From positions 310,001-374,000 of the forward strand of contig NZ_JARQXA010000001.1 in assembly GCF_029543155.1 (NCBI RefSeq): 64,000 bases of DNA, read 5' to 3'. The DNA is from Sphingomonas sp. HITSZ_GF (GTDB lineage: Bacteria > Pseudomonadota > Alphaproteobacteria > Sphingomonadales > Sphingomonadaceae). Shown piece after piece: positions 34,777 through 43,360 of the stretch. Each line of letters opens with the position of its first letter. Position 1 is the first letter of the stretch. Under the pieces are notes generated by a model. The model ran no database searches, had not been told where the DNA came from, and saw only the letters and a list, made by a program, of their open reading frames with translations. The translations under genes and the position numbers were made by a program.

Positions 34777-34856
34777 GTTCCCCGGCGAAAGCCGGGGCCC
34801 AGGGTTTCTCCGCCGTGTCGCCTGTGGCCCTGGGCCCCGGCTTTCGCCGGGGAACG
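34777..34856. repeat. REP-type inverted repeat, family B
   Basis: GTTCCCCGGCGAAAGCCGGGG (left) and CCCCGGCTTTCGCCGGGGAAC (right) lie between the amidotransferase stop and the convergent MAPEG gene. It could double as a bidirectional terminator. Confidence 0.9.
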
Positions 34857-34863
34857 ATTGGAT

Positions 34864-35349
34864 TCACTCGTTGACGAGTGTCGCGTTTGCCACTGTCTCG
34901 ATCGCGGAGCGGGGTGCTGCATCCGGCAACACTGCCACTGCCGCAAGAACGGTCATCACCGCCAGCACCAGCGTCGATAGCAGGAAGAACAGGAAGCGCA
35001 CCGCGACCTTGTTGAAGGTCGCCTGCACCAGGCTGTGCGCGATGCGGAGCAGCACATAGGCCCAGGCGAGCCAGAGCGCGGGGCCCTGGCCCTGGCCGGT
35101 AAGCGCCAGCACCAGCGCGACCGCGTAGAACAGCGTCGGTTGCTCGTGGAGGTGGTTGTAGTTGTGCGCCTTCCACTGCGCCTGGGGCGGCAGGATCCTG
35201 TCGGCATCGCTGCCCTTGGCGCCGACCAGCTTGCCCAGATCGACGCCGGCCTTGCGCATCGCCGGCATGCGGAGCGTCAGCATCCAGAACAGCATGACCA
35301 GCGTCCAGGCGACGAGCGCCACCACGGGCGCCAGGATCTCGCTATGCAT
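34864..35349 (-). CDS. MAPEG family membrane protein
   Basis: 161 residues from ATG 35349, preceded on this strand by GGGAGGGG. Four hydrophobic segments and the motif KAHNYNHLHEQPTLFYAVALVLAL fit the MAPEG family (membrane-associated eicosanoid/glutathione metabolism proteins). It lies 59 bp downstream of a TetR-type gene in the same direction, so it may be its regulated partner. Catalytic activity is not established for such bacterial members. Confidence 0.82.
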   Translation of the reverse strand: MHSEILAPVVALVAWTLVMLFWMLTLRMPAMRKAGVDLGKLVGAKGSDADRILPPQAQWKAHNYNHLHEQPTLFYAVALVLALTGQGQGPALWLAWAYVLLRIAHSLVQATFNKVAVRFLFFLLSTLVLAVMTVLAAVAVLPDAAPRSAIETVANATLVNE

Positions 35350-35408
35350 TGCAGCCCCTCCCACTGCGGCGTCGCGGGGAAGCTGCCGGAAACCTTTCGG
35401 AAACGCAA

Positions 35409-35990
35409 CTAGGCCGGGGCGAGCAGGCTGTCGAGCAGCAGGTGAGTCGCGCGGGCGAGCGCCGCTTCGTCCTGCGCGGGCCAGACGGCGTTGCGGCAGA
35501 GCACGCCCATCACATGCGCCTGGACGATCCAGCCGATGGCCTCGGCATCGGCATCGGCGCGCGCGTGGCCCGCGGCGATCAGGCTGCACACCGCGGCTTC
35601 AACGGCGTGGCGCAATCGTTCGAGATTGGCGGTGTTGCGATCGCGCAGCCCGGAGTCGCCGGCGCTGGCGGCGGTGATCTCGATGCCGAATCGGGCATTG
35701 GACGGGGGCAGGGCGGGGGCGATCTGGCGCGAGAAGATCGATTCCGCCAGCCCGGCGACGCTGCTGTCGTCGAGCGGGCCGAGCTCGGCCGAGAGCATGT
35801 CGGTCACTGCATGGATCAGCGCCTCCTTGCTCGGAAAGTGGCTGTAGAAGGCACCCTTGCTGATCCCTGCGACGGCGCAGACATCGTCGACCGAGGTGGC
35901 GAGCAGGCCACGCTCGAACAGGCAGCGCGCTGCGGCGTTCAAAATGTGCAGGCGGCGTTTGGCGGCGGTCGCTTCGGTCAGACGGGGCAT
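35409..35990 (-). CDS. TetR/AcrR family transcriptional regulator
   Basis: 193 residues. N-terminal HTH (residues 13-59) with ILNAAARCLFERGLLATSVDDVCAVAGISKGAFYSHFPSKEAL, the standard TetR pattern. The ligand domain is typical in size but not assignable to a subfamily. It is the first gene of a likely tetR-MAPEG operon; a 14-bp palindrome lies 78 bp upstream. Confidence 0.93.
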   Translation of the reverse strand: MPRLTEATAAKRRLHILNAAARCLFERGLLATSVDDVCAVAGISKGAFYSHFPSKEALIHAVTDMLSAELGPLDDSSVAGLAESIFSRQIAPALPPSNARFGIEITAASAGDSGLRDRNTANLERLRHAVEAAVCSLIAAGHARADADAEAIGWIVQAHVMGVLCRNAVWPAQDEAALARATHLLLDSLLAPA

Positions 35991-36067
35991 TAGATACTCA
36001 CTGCGGCGTCAACCACATGACTGCAACCGGATTGATGCCCCGATGTTGCAGCTTGCGGGCGCATAGA

Positions 36068-36081
36068 AGACTGTATAGTCT
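36068..36081. promoter_or_regulatory. Palindrome AGACT-GTAT-AGTCT, candidate TetR operator
   Basis: Perfect 5-bp arms around a 4-base centre in the divergent gap between tetR and the large secreted-protein gene. Its size and symmetry suit a TetR-family site, and it could control either direction. No footprint or second copy supports it. Confidence 0.35.
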
Positions 36082-36134
36082 CTTTTCTCGGAGCGGGACA
36101 GATTCCGTAGCGTCCGAAATGGGGGGACAGGCTG

Positions 36135-38309
36135 ATGCTGCTGGCGGCGATCGGGTGGGTGGTGCGCGCGTGGACGGGGTTGCTGGTAGTGGCCTCGATG
36201 GCCCTGGCGCCGATACCGGCGGGGGCCGCCGAGGTGCGTCGCGGGCCGATCGGCACAGCGTTGATGCCGCATTCCTCGTTCTCGATGGTGCCCGACGAGC
36301 TGGCGCTCAAGTTCCGGCCGATGGTCAACGGGCCGGGCTGGTGGGAGCGGGTGGTGGGCGTGGTGAAGGGGGTGCTGCCCGCCGACGTGGTCGAGCTGGC
36401 GCGCTTCGCGATCGCGCATCCCGAGGAGGCGGCAAGCGTCTATGGCCATGCGGCGGCGCAGGACTATCCGTTCTTCGCGCTGATCGCGGCGGTGAAGATC
36501 GCGCGCAAGGCGAGTTCGAGCTTCACGCTGAAGATGTGCCGCACGCCGGTGACGCTGATCGGCACGGTGTTCGGCAAGGCCGCCGACACGGTGAGCAACG
36601 GCGTGGGCAAGCAGGATACCAATGCGGTGCTGGCGGCGGCGCAGAGCTACGCCGAGGAAGCGGCGAATGCGGCGAGCCAGCAGGCGCAGGAAGCGATCAA
36701 CGACCAGCTCAAGCAGACCGTGCCCTATTTCGGCGAGATCGACACGATCTGCCTGTTCGCGTTCGATACCAACCTGAAGGCCGAGAAGGACCTGCAGATG
36801 GTGTTCACCGCGACGGTGAACAGCCTGGTCGCGGTGTATGACGCGCTGGCGGGCGGCGACGTGGTCGGCGCGGTGCAGGGGCTGGTGACGCTGGGCGTGG
36901 GCTCGGGCGTGGCGTGCAAGCTGATCGACAGCGCGCTCAGCGACGGGCTGCTCGGCAAGGTGCCGGGGCTGAGCATCCTGGCGACCGGCGTCTGCTCGAC
37001 CTTGATGGCGGTGCTCGTCGCCATCGCCGAGGCAGTGATCGAGCTGGCCAAGGACACGCTGGGCTGGGCCTACAACACCGGCAAGGCGATCTATTGCGGC
37101 GCCAAGGAGCTGCTCGGCGGCAGCTGCCCGAGCCCGCCGCCGCCCAATGCGATCAACAAGGGGCTCGACTATTGCAAGCCGTACGGCGGCATCCTGCGGA
37201 TGATCTACGACGTCAGCAAGAGCCCGGACAAGCCATACTGGGTGGAGTGCAACGACGGGCACATCATGCAGCATGCGCCGGGCTCGCCCGACTGGTTCAC
37301 CACGCGCGCGGCGGAGGACGCCAAGAAGGCCAAGGCGATGGCCGCCAACAAGCTCGAGGCGGACAAATGGGTGGCCGCGGTGAAGAAGGCGGCGGACACC
37401 GAATACCGCCCACGCTGCGCGAGCGGCGACCCGCAGTGCCAGACCGAGATCAACCTGGCGCTCAACAAGGCGATCTCGCAATTCTGGATCGCCTTCCAGA
37501 AATACCCGCTCGATAACCCGGGCTGGGTCGCGGACAAGACCACGGCCTATCCGCCGCTCTGGTTCGACATCTACGCGATCACCGAAGCCTCGCGTTTCCG
37601 GGTGTTGCCCGAGCGCTGGCACAAGGAGTTCGTGCCGTTCTGGAGCGCGCGCTGCCTGGACGACAAATGCCGGATGGGGATGAAGATCGTCGGGCTGGGC
37701 ATCAGCCTGTCGATCAAGCAGCGGCACGAGAAGACGCCCAAGGCGACCTATGAGCAGATCGCCCAGCCGCTCTATGCCGAGGCGCTGAAGAATGCGGTGT
37801 CGCTGATCAAGGAATCGAAGGCGCGCTTCGCGGCGACGAACAAGGCGATCACCGCCGACGCCTCTGACGGCTGGGCGCAGCTGGCGATCGGCAGCTGGAC
37901 GCCCAAATGCCGGGATTCGCAATGCGTGCAGGAAGTGAAGGCGCTGGCAGCGGAGATGTCGGCTACGGCGAAGACGCTGCAGGCGCAGCAGCCGGGCTCC
38001 TCGTCGCTCAACGTGCAGGGGCAGGCGAGCAAGCTCTACGGGCCGAAGTTCCAGAAGGCGGTGGAGGACTCGGTGGCGCGCGAGAACTTCAAGAAGTTCG
38101 GCGGCGTCCAGCAGCCGGGCACGCGACCGACACCGGCGCCGACGGGACGGCCGACGCCTGCGCCGGTGGTCCGCGGCTTGCCGCCGCGCCCCGCGCCGTC
38201 GCCGAGCCCCAGCGCGACGCCTGCGCCCGCGCCCACGCCGACGGTGCTCCGACGCCTGCCGGCACGACCGGCGCCGACGCCCAGCCCGAGCCCCACGGCG
38301 CGGCCCTGA
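36135..38309 (+). CDS. Large secreted protein of unknown function with three Cys-pair repeats and Pro-rich tail
   Basis: 724 residues; GGGGGGAC precedes ATG 36135. Signal peptide to about residue 32 (GAAEV). Residues about 65-330 are Ala-rich helices with hydrophobic stretches and scattered Cys, ending in SCPSPPPPN. Residues about 425-640 contain three similar units opening with an aromatic, basic residue and Cys pair: YRPRC428..C435, WSARC507LDDKC512 and WTPKC592RDSQC597, each followed by a helix. The last 70 residues are Pro/Thr/Ser-rich with two related blocks (RGLPPRPAPSPSPS and RRLPARPAPTPSPSP). I do not recognise the family. Codon use looks native. Confidence 0.75.
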   Translation: MLLAAIGWVVRAWTGLLVVASMALAPIPAGAAEVRRGPIGTALMPHSSFSMVPDELALKFRPMVNGPGWWERVVGVVKGVLPADVVELARFAIAHPEEAASVYGHAAAQDYPFFALIAAVKIARKASSSFTLKMCRTPVTLIGTVFGKAADTVSNGVGKQDTNAVLAAAQSYAEEAANAASQQAQEAINDQLKQTVPYFGEIDTICLFAFDTNLKAEKDLQMVFTATVNSLVAVYDALAGGDVVGAVQGLVTLGVGSGVACKLIDSALSDGLLGKVPGLSILATGVCSTLMAVLVAIAEAVIELAKDTLGWAYNTGKAIYCGAKELLGGSCPSPPPPNAINKGLDYCKPYGGILRMIYDVSKSPDKPYWVECNDGHIMQHAPGSPDWFTTRAAEDAKKAKAMAANKLEADKWVAAVKKAADTEYRPRCASGDPQCQTEINLALNKAISQFWIAFQKYPLDNPGWVADKTTAYPPLWFDIYAITEASRFRVLPERWHKEFVPFWSARCLDDKCRMGMKIVGLGISLSIKQRHEKTPKATYEQIAQPLYAEALKNAVSLIKESKARFAATNKAITADASDGWAQLAIGSWTPKCRDSQCVQEVKALAAEMSATAKTLQAQQPGSSSLNVQGQASKLYGPKFQKAVEDSVARENFKKFGGVQQPGTRPTPAPTGRPTPAPVVRGLPPRPAPSPSPSATPAPAPTPTVLRRLPARPAPTPSPSPTARP

Positions 38310-38316
38310 CGGGGCA

Positions 38317-38353
38317 AAAGAAAAAGGGCGGCCGGGGATGTCCCGGCCGCCCT
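38317..38353. terminator. Strong bidirectional terminator
   Basis: 12-bp perfect stem AGGGCGGCCGGG / CCCGGCCGCCCT (38325-38336 and 38342-38353) with a 5-base loop. The A-rich stretch at 38317-38324 becomes a TTTTTCTTTT tail for leftward transcripts, so it is a good intrinsic terminator for the deoxyhypusine-synthase-like gene and also ends the secreted-protein gene. Confidence 0.85.
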
Positions 38354-38376
38354 GTTTGCTTGCGATCGTCAGGCGA

Positions 38377-39462
38377 TCAGGCGAACAGCTTCGCCCAGCC
38401 GCGCTTGACGCGCTCGCGCCAGTGGCCGCGGTGATAGGCGTCCGACGCCAGCAGCGGCATGACCGAGCCCGCTTCCGCGAACACCATCTGCTCGATGCCG
38501 GTGTTGACCTTGCCCCACGACGCCGCCTCCTGGAGGGTCGAGGACGAGCAGGCGCCGTCGCGCACGTCGGCGACGGTGATCTGCACCGCATATTTGTGCA
38601 CTTCCACGTCCTCATGGCCGAGGATCTCGGCGCAGACGACGGTGTCCTGGATGAAGTTCTTCGGCACGCCGCCGCCGATCATCAGCAGGCCGGTGGTGCC
38701 CGCCTGGATCTTGATCTCGGTCAGCTCGCGGAAGTCGGCGATGGCGTCGAGCACCATGTAGGGGCGGCCTTCCTTGGCGGCGTCCACCTGGTGCTTGACC
38801 AGGCCGAAGCCGGCCGACGAGTCGACGAACGCCGGGCAGAAGATCGGCACGTCATGCTCATAGGCGAGCTTGACGAGGCTGTTGTCCTTCTTGCCGTGCT
38901 CGACGAGATACTTGCCCATCTCGCGGATGAAGGCGCGCGACGAATAGGGCTTGGGCTCGAGCGATTCCGCGATCACGTTGATCGTGTGGTCGCAGTCCTG
39001 GAGCTGCTCCTCGTCGATGTAGGTGTCGTAGATGCGGTCGATGTAGAGCGAGCGCAGCGTGTCGTCGTCGGGGATTTCGAGCGCCTGATAGTGCTTGTGG
39101 CCAAGGCCCTCGAAGAAATCCATGTCGACGATGGTGGCGCCGGTGGCGACGATCACGTCGACCATGTTGTTGCGCACCAGCTCGGCATAGAGGTCCATGC
39201 AGCCGCCGGCCGAGGTCGAGCCCGCGATCACCAGGACCACGGTGCAGTCCTTGTCGGCCAGCATCTCGTTGTAGATCTTGGTGGCGCGGCCGAGGTCGCG
39301 GCTGGTGAAGCTCATGTCGGCCATAGCATCGACGATCGGGCGCGCGTCGAACGACTTGATGTCGATGTGCTTGACCTGCTTCGACAGCAGCTCCGCCTTG
39401 CGGGTGTCGTTGATCGGGGCGTTGGCGCTCGCCTGCTTGTTGAGCGTGTTGGTGTCGGTCAC
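38377..39462 (-). CDS. Deoxyhypusine synthase family protein (likely polyamine synthase)
   Basis: 361 residues from GTG 39462 (GGGAGA 7 bases upstream; an ATG at 39483 lacks a ribosome-binding site). NAD-binding segments VIAGSTSAGG and the active-site loop I-G-G-G-V-P-K268-N-F, with Lys268 at the place of the imine-forming Lys of deoxyhypusine synthase, are intact. Bacteria lack eIF5A, so hypusination is not expected. Bacterial members are thought to join aminobutyl or similar groups onto free amines, for example to make homospermidine. It neighbours an ornithine-decarboxylase-like gene in the same direction, which supports a polyamine role. Confidence 0.85.
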   Translation of the reverse strand: MTDTNTLNKQASANAPINDTRKAELLSKQVKHIDIKSFDARPIVDAMADMSFTSRDLGRATKIYNEMLADKDCTVVLVIAGSTSAGGCMDLYAELVRNNMVDVIVATGATIVDMDFFEGLGHKHYQALEIPDDDTLRSLYIDRIYDTYIDEEQLQDCDHTINVIAESLEPKPYSSRAFIREMGKYLVEHGKKDNSLVKLAYEHDVPIFCPAFVDSSAGFGLVKHQVDAAKEGRPYMVLDAIADFRELTEIKIQAGTTGLLMIGGGVPKNFIQDTVVCAEILGHEDVEVHKYAVQITVADVRDGACSSSTLQEAASWGKVNTGIEQMVFAEAGSVMPLLASDAYHRGHWRERVKRGWAKLFA

Positions 39463-39549
39463 TGGGGGTTCTCCCATGCGCAATGGCCGTCGTCGTTAAG
39501 GGGACGCGGAAACCCGGTTGCGGGGTCCCTTAGACCCCAAAAAACCATC

Positions 39550-39643
39550 CGTCATCCCCGCGCAGGCGGGGATCCATTTTCGCCAAACGCAGCGAGTCTC
39601 ACCGCCATCAGCCGGAATGGATCCCCGCCTGCGCGGGGATGAC
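39550..39643. repeat. REP-type inverted repeat, family A
   Basis: Arms CCGTCATCCCCGCGCAGGCGG and CCGCCTGCGCGGGGATGACG, with about 50 bases between, lie between the ornithine-decarboxylase-like and deoxyhypusine-synthase-like genes. Transcription of the downstream gene from the upstream promoter would cross it. Confidence 0.88.
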
Positions 39644-39663
39644 GAACATAAAGTCCTTGGACG

Positions 39664-40905
39664 TTACAGCTTGACGACGTTCCAGGCCGGCTGGCGTTCC
39701 GAAAGCTCGACATACATCGAGGCCATCGGTTCGTCGGCCACGATAACGGTCGCGTCGGTGCCGAAGCCGTTGAACGCGGTGCGCATCGCCGAGCCATAGG
39801 CGCCGAGCATGCCGATCTCGAAATAGTCGCCCGCACGGGTGTCCGCCGGCAGAAGGAACGGGCCCTTCATGTGATCGAGATCGTCGCAGGTCGGGCCGTA
39901 GAAGCTGAACTCGACGTCCTTGGCGTTCGATTCGGGCTCGCGCAGCAGCTCGACCGGGAATTTCCAGTCGATATGCGCGGCGTCGAACAGCGCGCCATAG
40001 GCACCGTCGTTGATGTACAGCTCGGCGCCGCGGCGACGCTCCACGCGCACCACGATCGAGCTGTACTCGGCGCACAGCGCACGGCCCGGCTCGGCCCAGA
40101 GTTCGGCCGAATAGGAGATCGGCAGGCTCTCGAACGCGCGGTGGATCGTCTCGAAATAGGCTTCGAGCGGCGGCGGGGTCATGCCCGGATAGACCGAGGG
40201 GAAGCCGCCGCCGACGTCGATGACGTCCACGGTGACCGCCGATTCGATGATCGCGGCGCGCACGCGCTCCATCGCGTTCGAATAGGCGTCCGGCGACATC
40301 GCCTGCGATCCGACATGGAAGCAGATGCCCAGCGCGTCGGCGACCTGGCGGGTCTCGAACAGCAGCTTGGCGGCTTCGCCCGGGCCGGCGCCGAACTTCG
40401 ACGCGAGGCTCAGCTTCGAATGCTCCGACGAGACGCGCAGGCGCACGCAGAGCGTCAGGTCGCTCGCGGGCACGCCGTCGCGGCTGGTGGCGCGGACGAT
40501 CTTCTCCAGCTCCTCGAGGCTGTCGAGCGAGAAGGTGCGGACGCCGTGGGTGAAGTACGCCTCTTCGATCGCTTCCTCGGCCTTGACCGGGTGCATGAAG
40601 CAGAGCGTGGCTTCGGGCAGCGTGCGCGCGACCAGGCGAACTTCGCCGATCGACGCCACGTCATAGCTGGTGATGCCGTTGTCCCACAGGATCTGCAGCA
40701 GCTCGGGCGAGGGGTTCGCCTTCACCGCATACATGGCCTTGCCCGGGAACTTCTCGACGAAGAACTGGGCAGCCCGAGCCGCGGCGTGCGGACGGACGAG
40801 CGTGACCGGCTGGACCGGACCCTGCTTGGCGATGTCGATGCCGGTGACGTTGCTGCCGGCGGTCGAAAGGGGTGCTAACCCCAGCGCGCAATGATGCTGG
40901 TGCAA
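39664..40905 (-). CDS. Ornithine decarboxylase-family PLP enzyme (fold type III)
   Basis: 413 residues from a TTG at 40905 with GGAGG about 9 bases upstream on this strand. PLP Lys62 in MYAVKANPSPELL, H in FHVGSQ, GGG in VIDVGGGFPSVYPG, EPGRALCAE, and the active-site Cys in Y-G-P-T-C-D-D-L-D match eukaryotic-type ornithine decarboxylases found in alphaproteobacteria; some also accept lysine. Product would be putrescine, a substrate expected for the downstream deoxyhypusine-synthase-like protein. Confidence 0.9.
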   Translation of the reverse strand: MHQHHCALGLAPLSTAGSNVTGIDIAKQGPVQPVTLVRPHAAARAAQFFVEKFPGKAMYAVKANPSPELLQILWDNGITSYDVASIGEVRLVARTLPEATLCFMHPVKAEEAIEEAYFTHGVRTFSLDSLEELEKIVRATSRDGVPASDLTLCVRLRVSSEHSKLSLASKFGAGPGEAAKLLFETRQVADALGICFHVGSQAMSPDAYSNAMERVRAAIIESAVTVDVIDVGGGFPSVYPGMTPPPLEAYFETIHRAFESLPISYSAELWAEPGRALCAEYSSIVVRVERRRGAELYINDGAYGALFDAAHIDWKFPVELLREPESNAKDVEFSFYGPTCDDLDHMKGPFLLPADTRAGDYFEIGMLGAYGSAMRTAFNGFGTDATVIVADEPMASMYVELSERQPAWNVVKL

Positions 40906-41057
40906 CTCAAGGGACCTCCAAGTGCCTTACGGCGATCGTTGACAAAAGCTGCCTTGCGGTTGGAAGTCCCATGGGGCAGCGGGAGAGCGGCACATAAGGA
41001 CGTTGGATCGGGGTGTAAAGTGATTCGCTGTCCGGAAATCTACCGCGGGGGTGAACT

Positions 41058-42026
41058 GTGACGATTGTGCGACAGCCGACGCGCGCCGGGGTGCGGGACG
41101 CCGCCGCCAAGATCGCCGGTATATTGCCGCAAACCCCTTTGTTCGTTCACGAAATCCGCGGGGTGCCGGTGTGCTTCAAGGCCGAGTGCCTGCAGCCGAT
41201 CGGCGCGTTCAAGATCCGCGGCGCCTGGCATCGGCTGACCGCGCTGGACGGCGTTGCGCGCGAGCGCGGCGTGGTCGCCTTTTCCTCCGGAAACCATGCC
41301 CAGGGGATCGCCTGGGCGGCGAAGCGGCTGGGGATGCCCGCCGTCATCGTGATGCCGGCCGATGCGCCCAGGGTGAAGCGCGAGGCGACGCTGGCGATGG
41401 GCGCCGAGGTGGTCGACTACGACCGCATGGCCGAGAGCCGCGAGAAGATCGCCGCGCATCTCGCCCATGCCCGCGGCGCGACGCTGGTGCCGAGCTTCGA
41501 CGATCCCTGGATCATCGAGGGGCAGGGCAGTGCCGGGATCGAGGCGATGACCCAGATCGTCGAGGCGAGGCTGCCCGATCCCGTGAACGTGCTGGTGCCG
41601 TGCGGCGGCGGCGGGCTGGCCGCCGGGCTGGCGCTGGCGCTGCCCGATGCCGAGATCACCGTGGTCGAGCCCGAGGGCTGGGACGACATGACGCGCAGCC
41701 TGGAGGCAGGCTGGATCGAGCCGGTGGGCGACAACCCGCCACCCACCGCGTGCGACGCGCTGCAGACGCTGCGCGTCTCGCCGCTAACCTTCGACGTGCT
41801 GTCGCGGCGCGGCGCCACCGGGCTGGCGGTGAGCGAGGCGGAGATCCGCGCGGCGCAGCGCTGGGCGGCCGCAAAGCTGCGCGTGGTGGTGGAGCCGGGC
41901 GGCGCCGTGGCGCTGGCGGCGCTGCTCGCCGGCAAGGTGGATGTGAAGCCGGGCTTGCTCGTGGTGCTTTCGGGAGGCAATGCGGATCCCGATGCCTATG
42001 CCCAAGTCCTTTCCGGGAAAGACTAA
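41058..42026 (+). CDS. Threonine/serine dehydratase (PLP, fold type II)
   Basis: 322 residues, GTG start at 41058 after GCGGGGG. PLP Lys52 in G-A-F-K-I-R-G-A, SSGNHAQGIAWAAKRLG for substrate binding, the PLP-phosphate loop CGGGGLAAGLALA and a late LSGGNAD are present. There is no C-terminal ACT domain, so this is the short catabolic or serine-racemase-like form. It is divergent from the ornithine-decarboxylase-like gene with a 152-bp gap in which I see no clear operator. Confidence 0.9.
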   Translation: MTIVRQPTRAGVRDAAAKIAGILPQTPLFVHEIRGVPVCFKAECLQPIGAFKIRGAWHRLTALDGVARERGVVAFSSGNHAQGIAWAAKRLGMPAVIVMPADAPRVKREATLAMGAEVVDYDRMAESREKIAAHLAHARGATLVPSFDDPWIIEGQGSAGIEAMTQIVEARLPDPVNVLVPCGGGGLAAGLALALPDAEITVVEPEGWDDMTRSLEAGWIEPVGDNPPPTACDALQTLRVSPLTFDVLSRRGATGLAVSEAEIRAAQRWAAAKLRVVVEPGGAVALAALLAGKVDVKPGLLVVLSGGNADPDAYAQVLSGKD

Positions 42027-42030
42027 GCCC

Positions 42031-42207
42031 GTGGCCAGCCGCTTCGGCAGCGTGATCGCAAACGTGATGAGCATCGGCGCCCGCGCGCTCGGCTACATCA
42101 TCTACGGCGTATTGCTGATGATCTATCGCCGCGACCCCAGGATGATCGCGCTGTTCGGCGGCGTGTTCGCGCTGATCGGCCTGGGCATCTGGCTGCTGCT
42201 GCGCTGA
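42031..42207 (+). CDS. Small membrane protein, unknown function
   Basis: 58 residues from GTG 42031 (an ATG at 41998, overlapping the dehydratase, is an alternative). Two hydrophobic segments (ALGYIIYGVLLMIY and MIALFGGVFALIGLGIWLLL) are separated by R-R-D-P-R. Its stop shares one base with the next small gene (TGATG), so the two are probably cotranslated. Confidence 0.6.
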   Translation: MASRFGSVIANVMSIGARALGYIIYGVLLMIYRRDPRMIALFGGVFALIGLGIWLLLR

Positions 42208-42374
42208 TGTTCGATCCCGCTCTGCAACCGCTGTGGCTCAGCATCGCGGTCATCGCGATCGGCGTGCTCGTCTGGGGCGGGTGGAAGCAGCTGAAGCAGG
42301 ACCGGACCAAGGCGATCCTGATGTGGATCTGCGCGCTGGTGATCCTGGGCAATCTGCTGATCCTCCACGCCTGA
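42207..42374 (+). CDS. Small two-helix membrane protein, unknown function
   Basis: 55 residues, MFDPALQPLWLSIAVIAIGV.. to ..LLILHA. Hydrophobic segments at about 8-24 and 37-53 are joined by a charged loop (WKQLKQDRTKA). ATG 42207 overlaps the TGA of the preceding gene. Too short for the family to be recognised; support is the overlap, codon bias (GC-rich third positions) and clear topology. Confidence 0.6.
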   Translation: MFDPALQPLWLSIAVIAIGVLVWGGWKQLKQDRTKAILMWICALVILGNLLILHA

Positions 42375-42488
42375 GGTGTAGTGCCTCCGCGCGTTTGCCC
42401 GCGAAGGGTTTCGCCGCGTCCCGCGTTATGCAGGCGGACGGCGGCATCCTGCCGATCCGTGTTGCATGGGTTCGATGAGGTGTTTTCG

Positions 42489-43331
42489 ATGCGCAAGCTG
42501 CTGCTATTGCTTTCCTTCTTCCTGGCTGCCGCCACCCCGGCGCTGGCCCAGCCGGCGGCGCGCGAGATCGCCTATGGCTCGGCGCAGCTCCAGAAGCTCG
42601 ATTTCTACAAGGCGAACCGGGGCGATGCGCCGCTGGTCGTCTTCATCCATGGCGGCGGCTGGAAGCGTGGCGACAAGGACAATGCCACCGGCGCGGAGAA
42701 GATCAGCCACTTCACCGGCAAGGGCTATGCGTTCGCGAGCGTCAATTATCGCCTCGTCCCCGATGCCACGGTGGAGCAGCAGGCGCAGGACGTCGCCGAT
42801 GCGCTGGGCTGGATCGTCGGCCATGCGCGCGAGCTTGGCGTCGACCCGCGCCGCATCGTGGTGATGGGGCACAGCGCCGGCGCGCACCTGGCGGCGCTGA
42901 TCGCGACCGATCCGGGCTATCTGCAAAAGGCCGGCTGGGGCGTGGACAAGCTTGCCGGCGTGGTGCTGCTCGACGGCGCAGCCTATGACGTGCCCAAGCA
43001 GATGCGCGAAGGGCCGCGCGTGATGGGCAAGACCTATCAAGCGGCGTTCGGCAGCGAACCGACGCGCCAGCGGGCACTGTCGCCGACGCTGCAGGCCGCC
43101 GCACCCAATGCACGGGACTTCCTGATCCTGCATGTGCAGCGCGACGACGGCACGCGCCAGTCCGAAGCGCTGGGCCGTGCGCTGACGGCGGCGGGGGCGC
43201 GGGTGAAGGTGCAGGGATTCGAAGGGCGCGGGCTGCGCGGCCATATGCAGATCAATCGCGAGCTTGGCGATCCCGGCTATCCGGCGACAGCGGTGGTCGA
43301 TCGCTTCATCGACGCTGTGACGGCGCGCTGA
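42489..43331 (+). CDS. Secreted alpha/beta hydrolase (carboxylesterase-like)
   Basis: 280 residues from ATG 42489. Signal peptide ending near ALAQP. Oxyanion-hole motif F-I-H-G-G-G-W, nucleophile elbow G-H-S-A-G, Asp in VQRDDG and a late His in RGHMQINRELG complete the triad expected for the BD-FAE / hormone-sensitive-lipase-like esterases. It is probably periplasmic. The substrate cannot be read. Confidence 0.85.
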   Translation: MRKLLLLLSFFLAAATPALAQPAAREIAYGSAQLQKLDFYKANRGDAPLVVFIHGGGWKRGDKDNATGAEKISHFTGKGYAFASVNYRLVPDATVEQQAQDVADALGWIVGHARELGVDPRRIVVMGHSAGAHLAALIATDPGYLQKAGWGVDKLAGVVLLDGAAYDVPKQMREGPRVMGKTYQAAFGSEPTRQRALSPTLQAAAPNARDFLILHVQRDDGTRQSEALGRALTAAGARVKVQGFEGRGLRGHMQINRELGDPGYPATAVVDRFIDAVTAR

Positions 43332-43360
43332 GGATTGGACGTGGCGATATGAGCGCCTAA

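Noticed and set aside
36009-38615. Very long antisense frame (868 codons) over the large secreted protein
   Set aside because: Low-complexity Arg-rich translation without recognisable domains. The plus-strand frame has a signal peptide, ribosome-binding site and Cys repeats, so the antisense frame is treated as a shadow.
40938-40943. TTGACA as a -35 box for the dehydratase gene
   Set aside because: No matching -10 element at 16-18 bases; a lone hexamer in a 152-bp gap is weak evidence.
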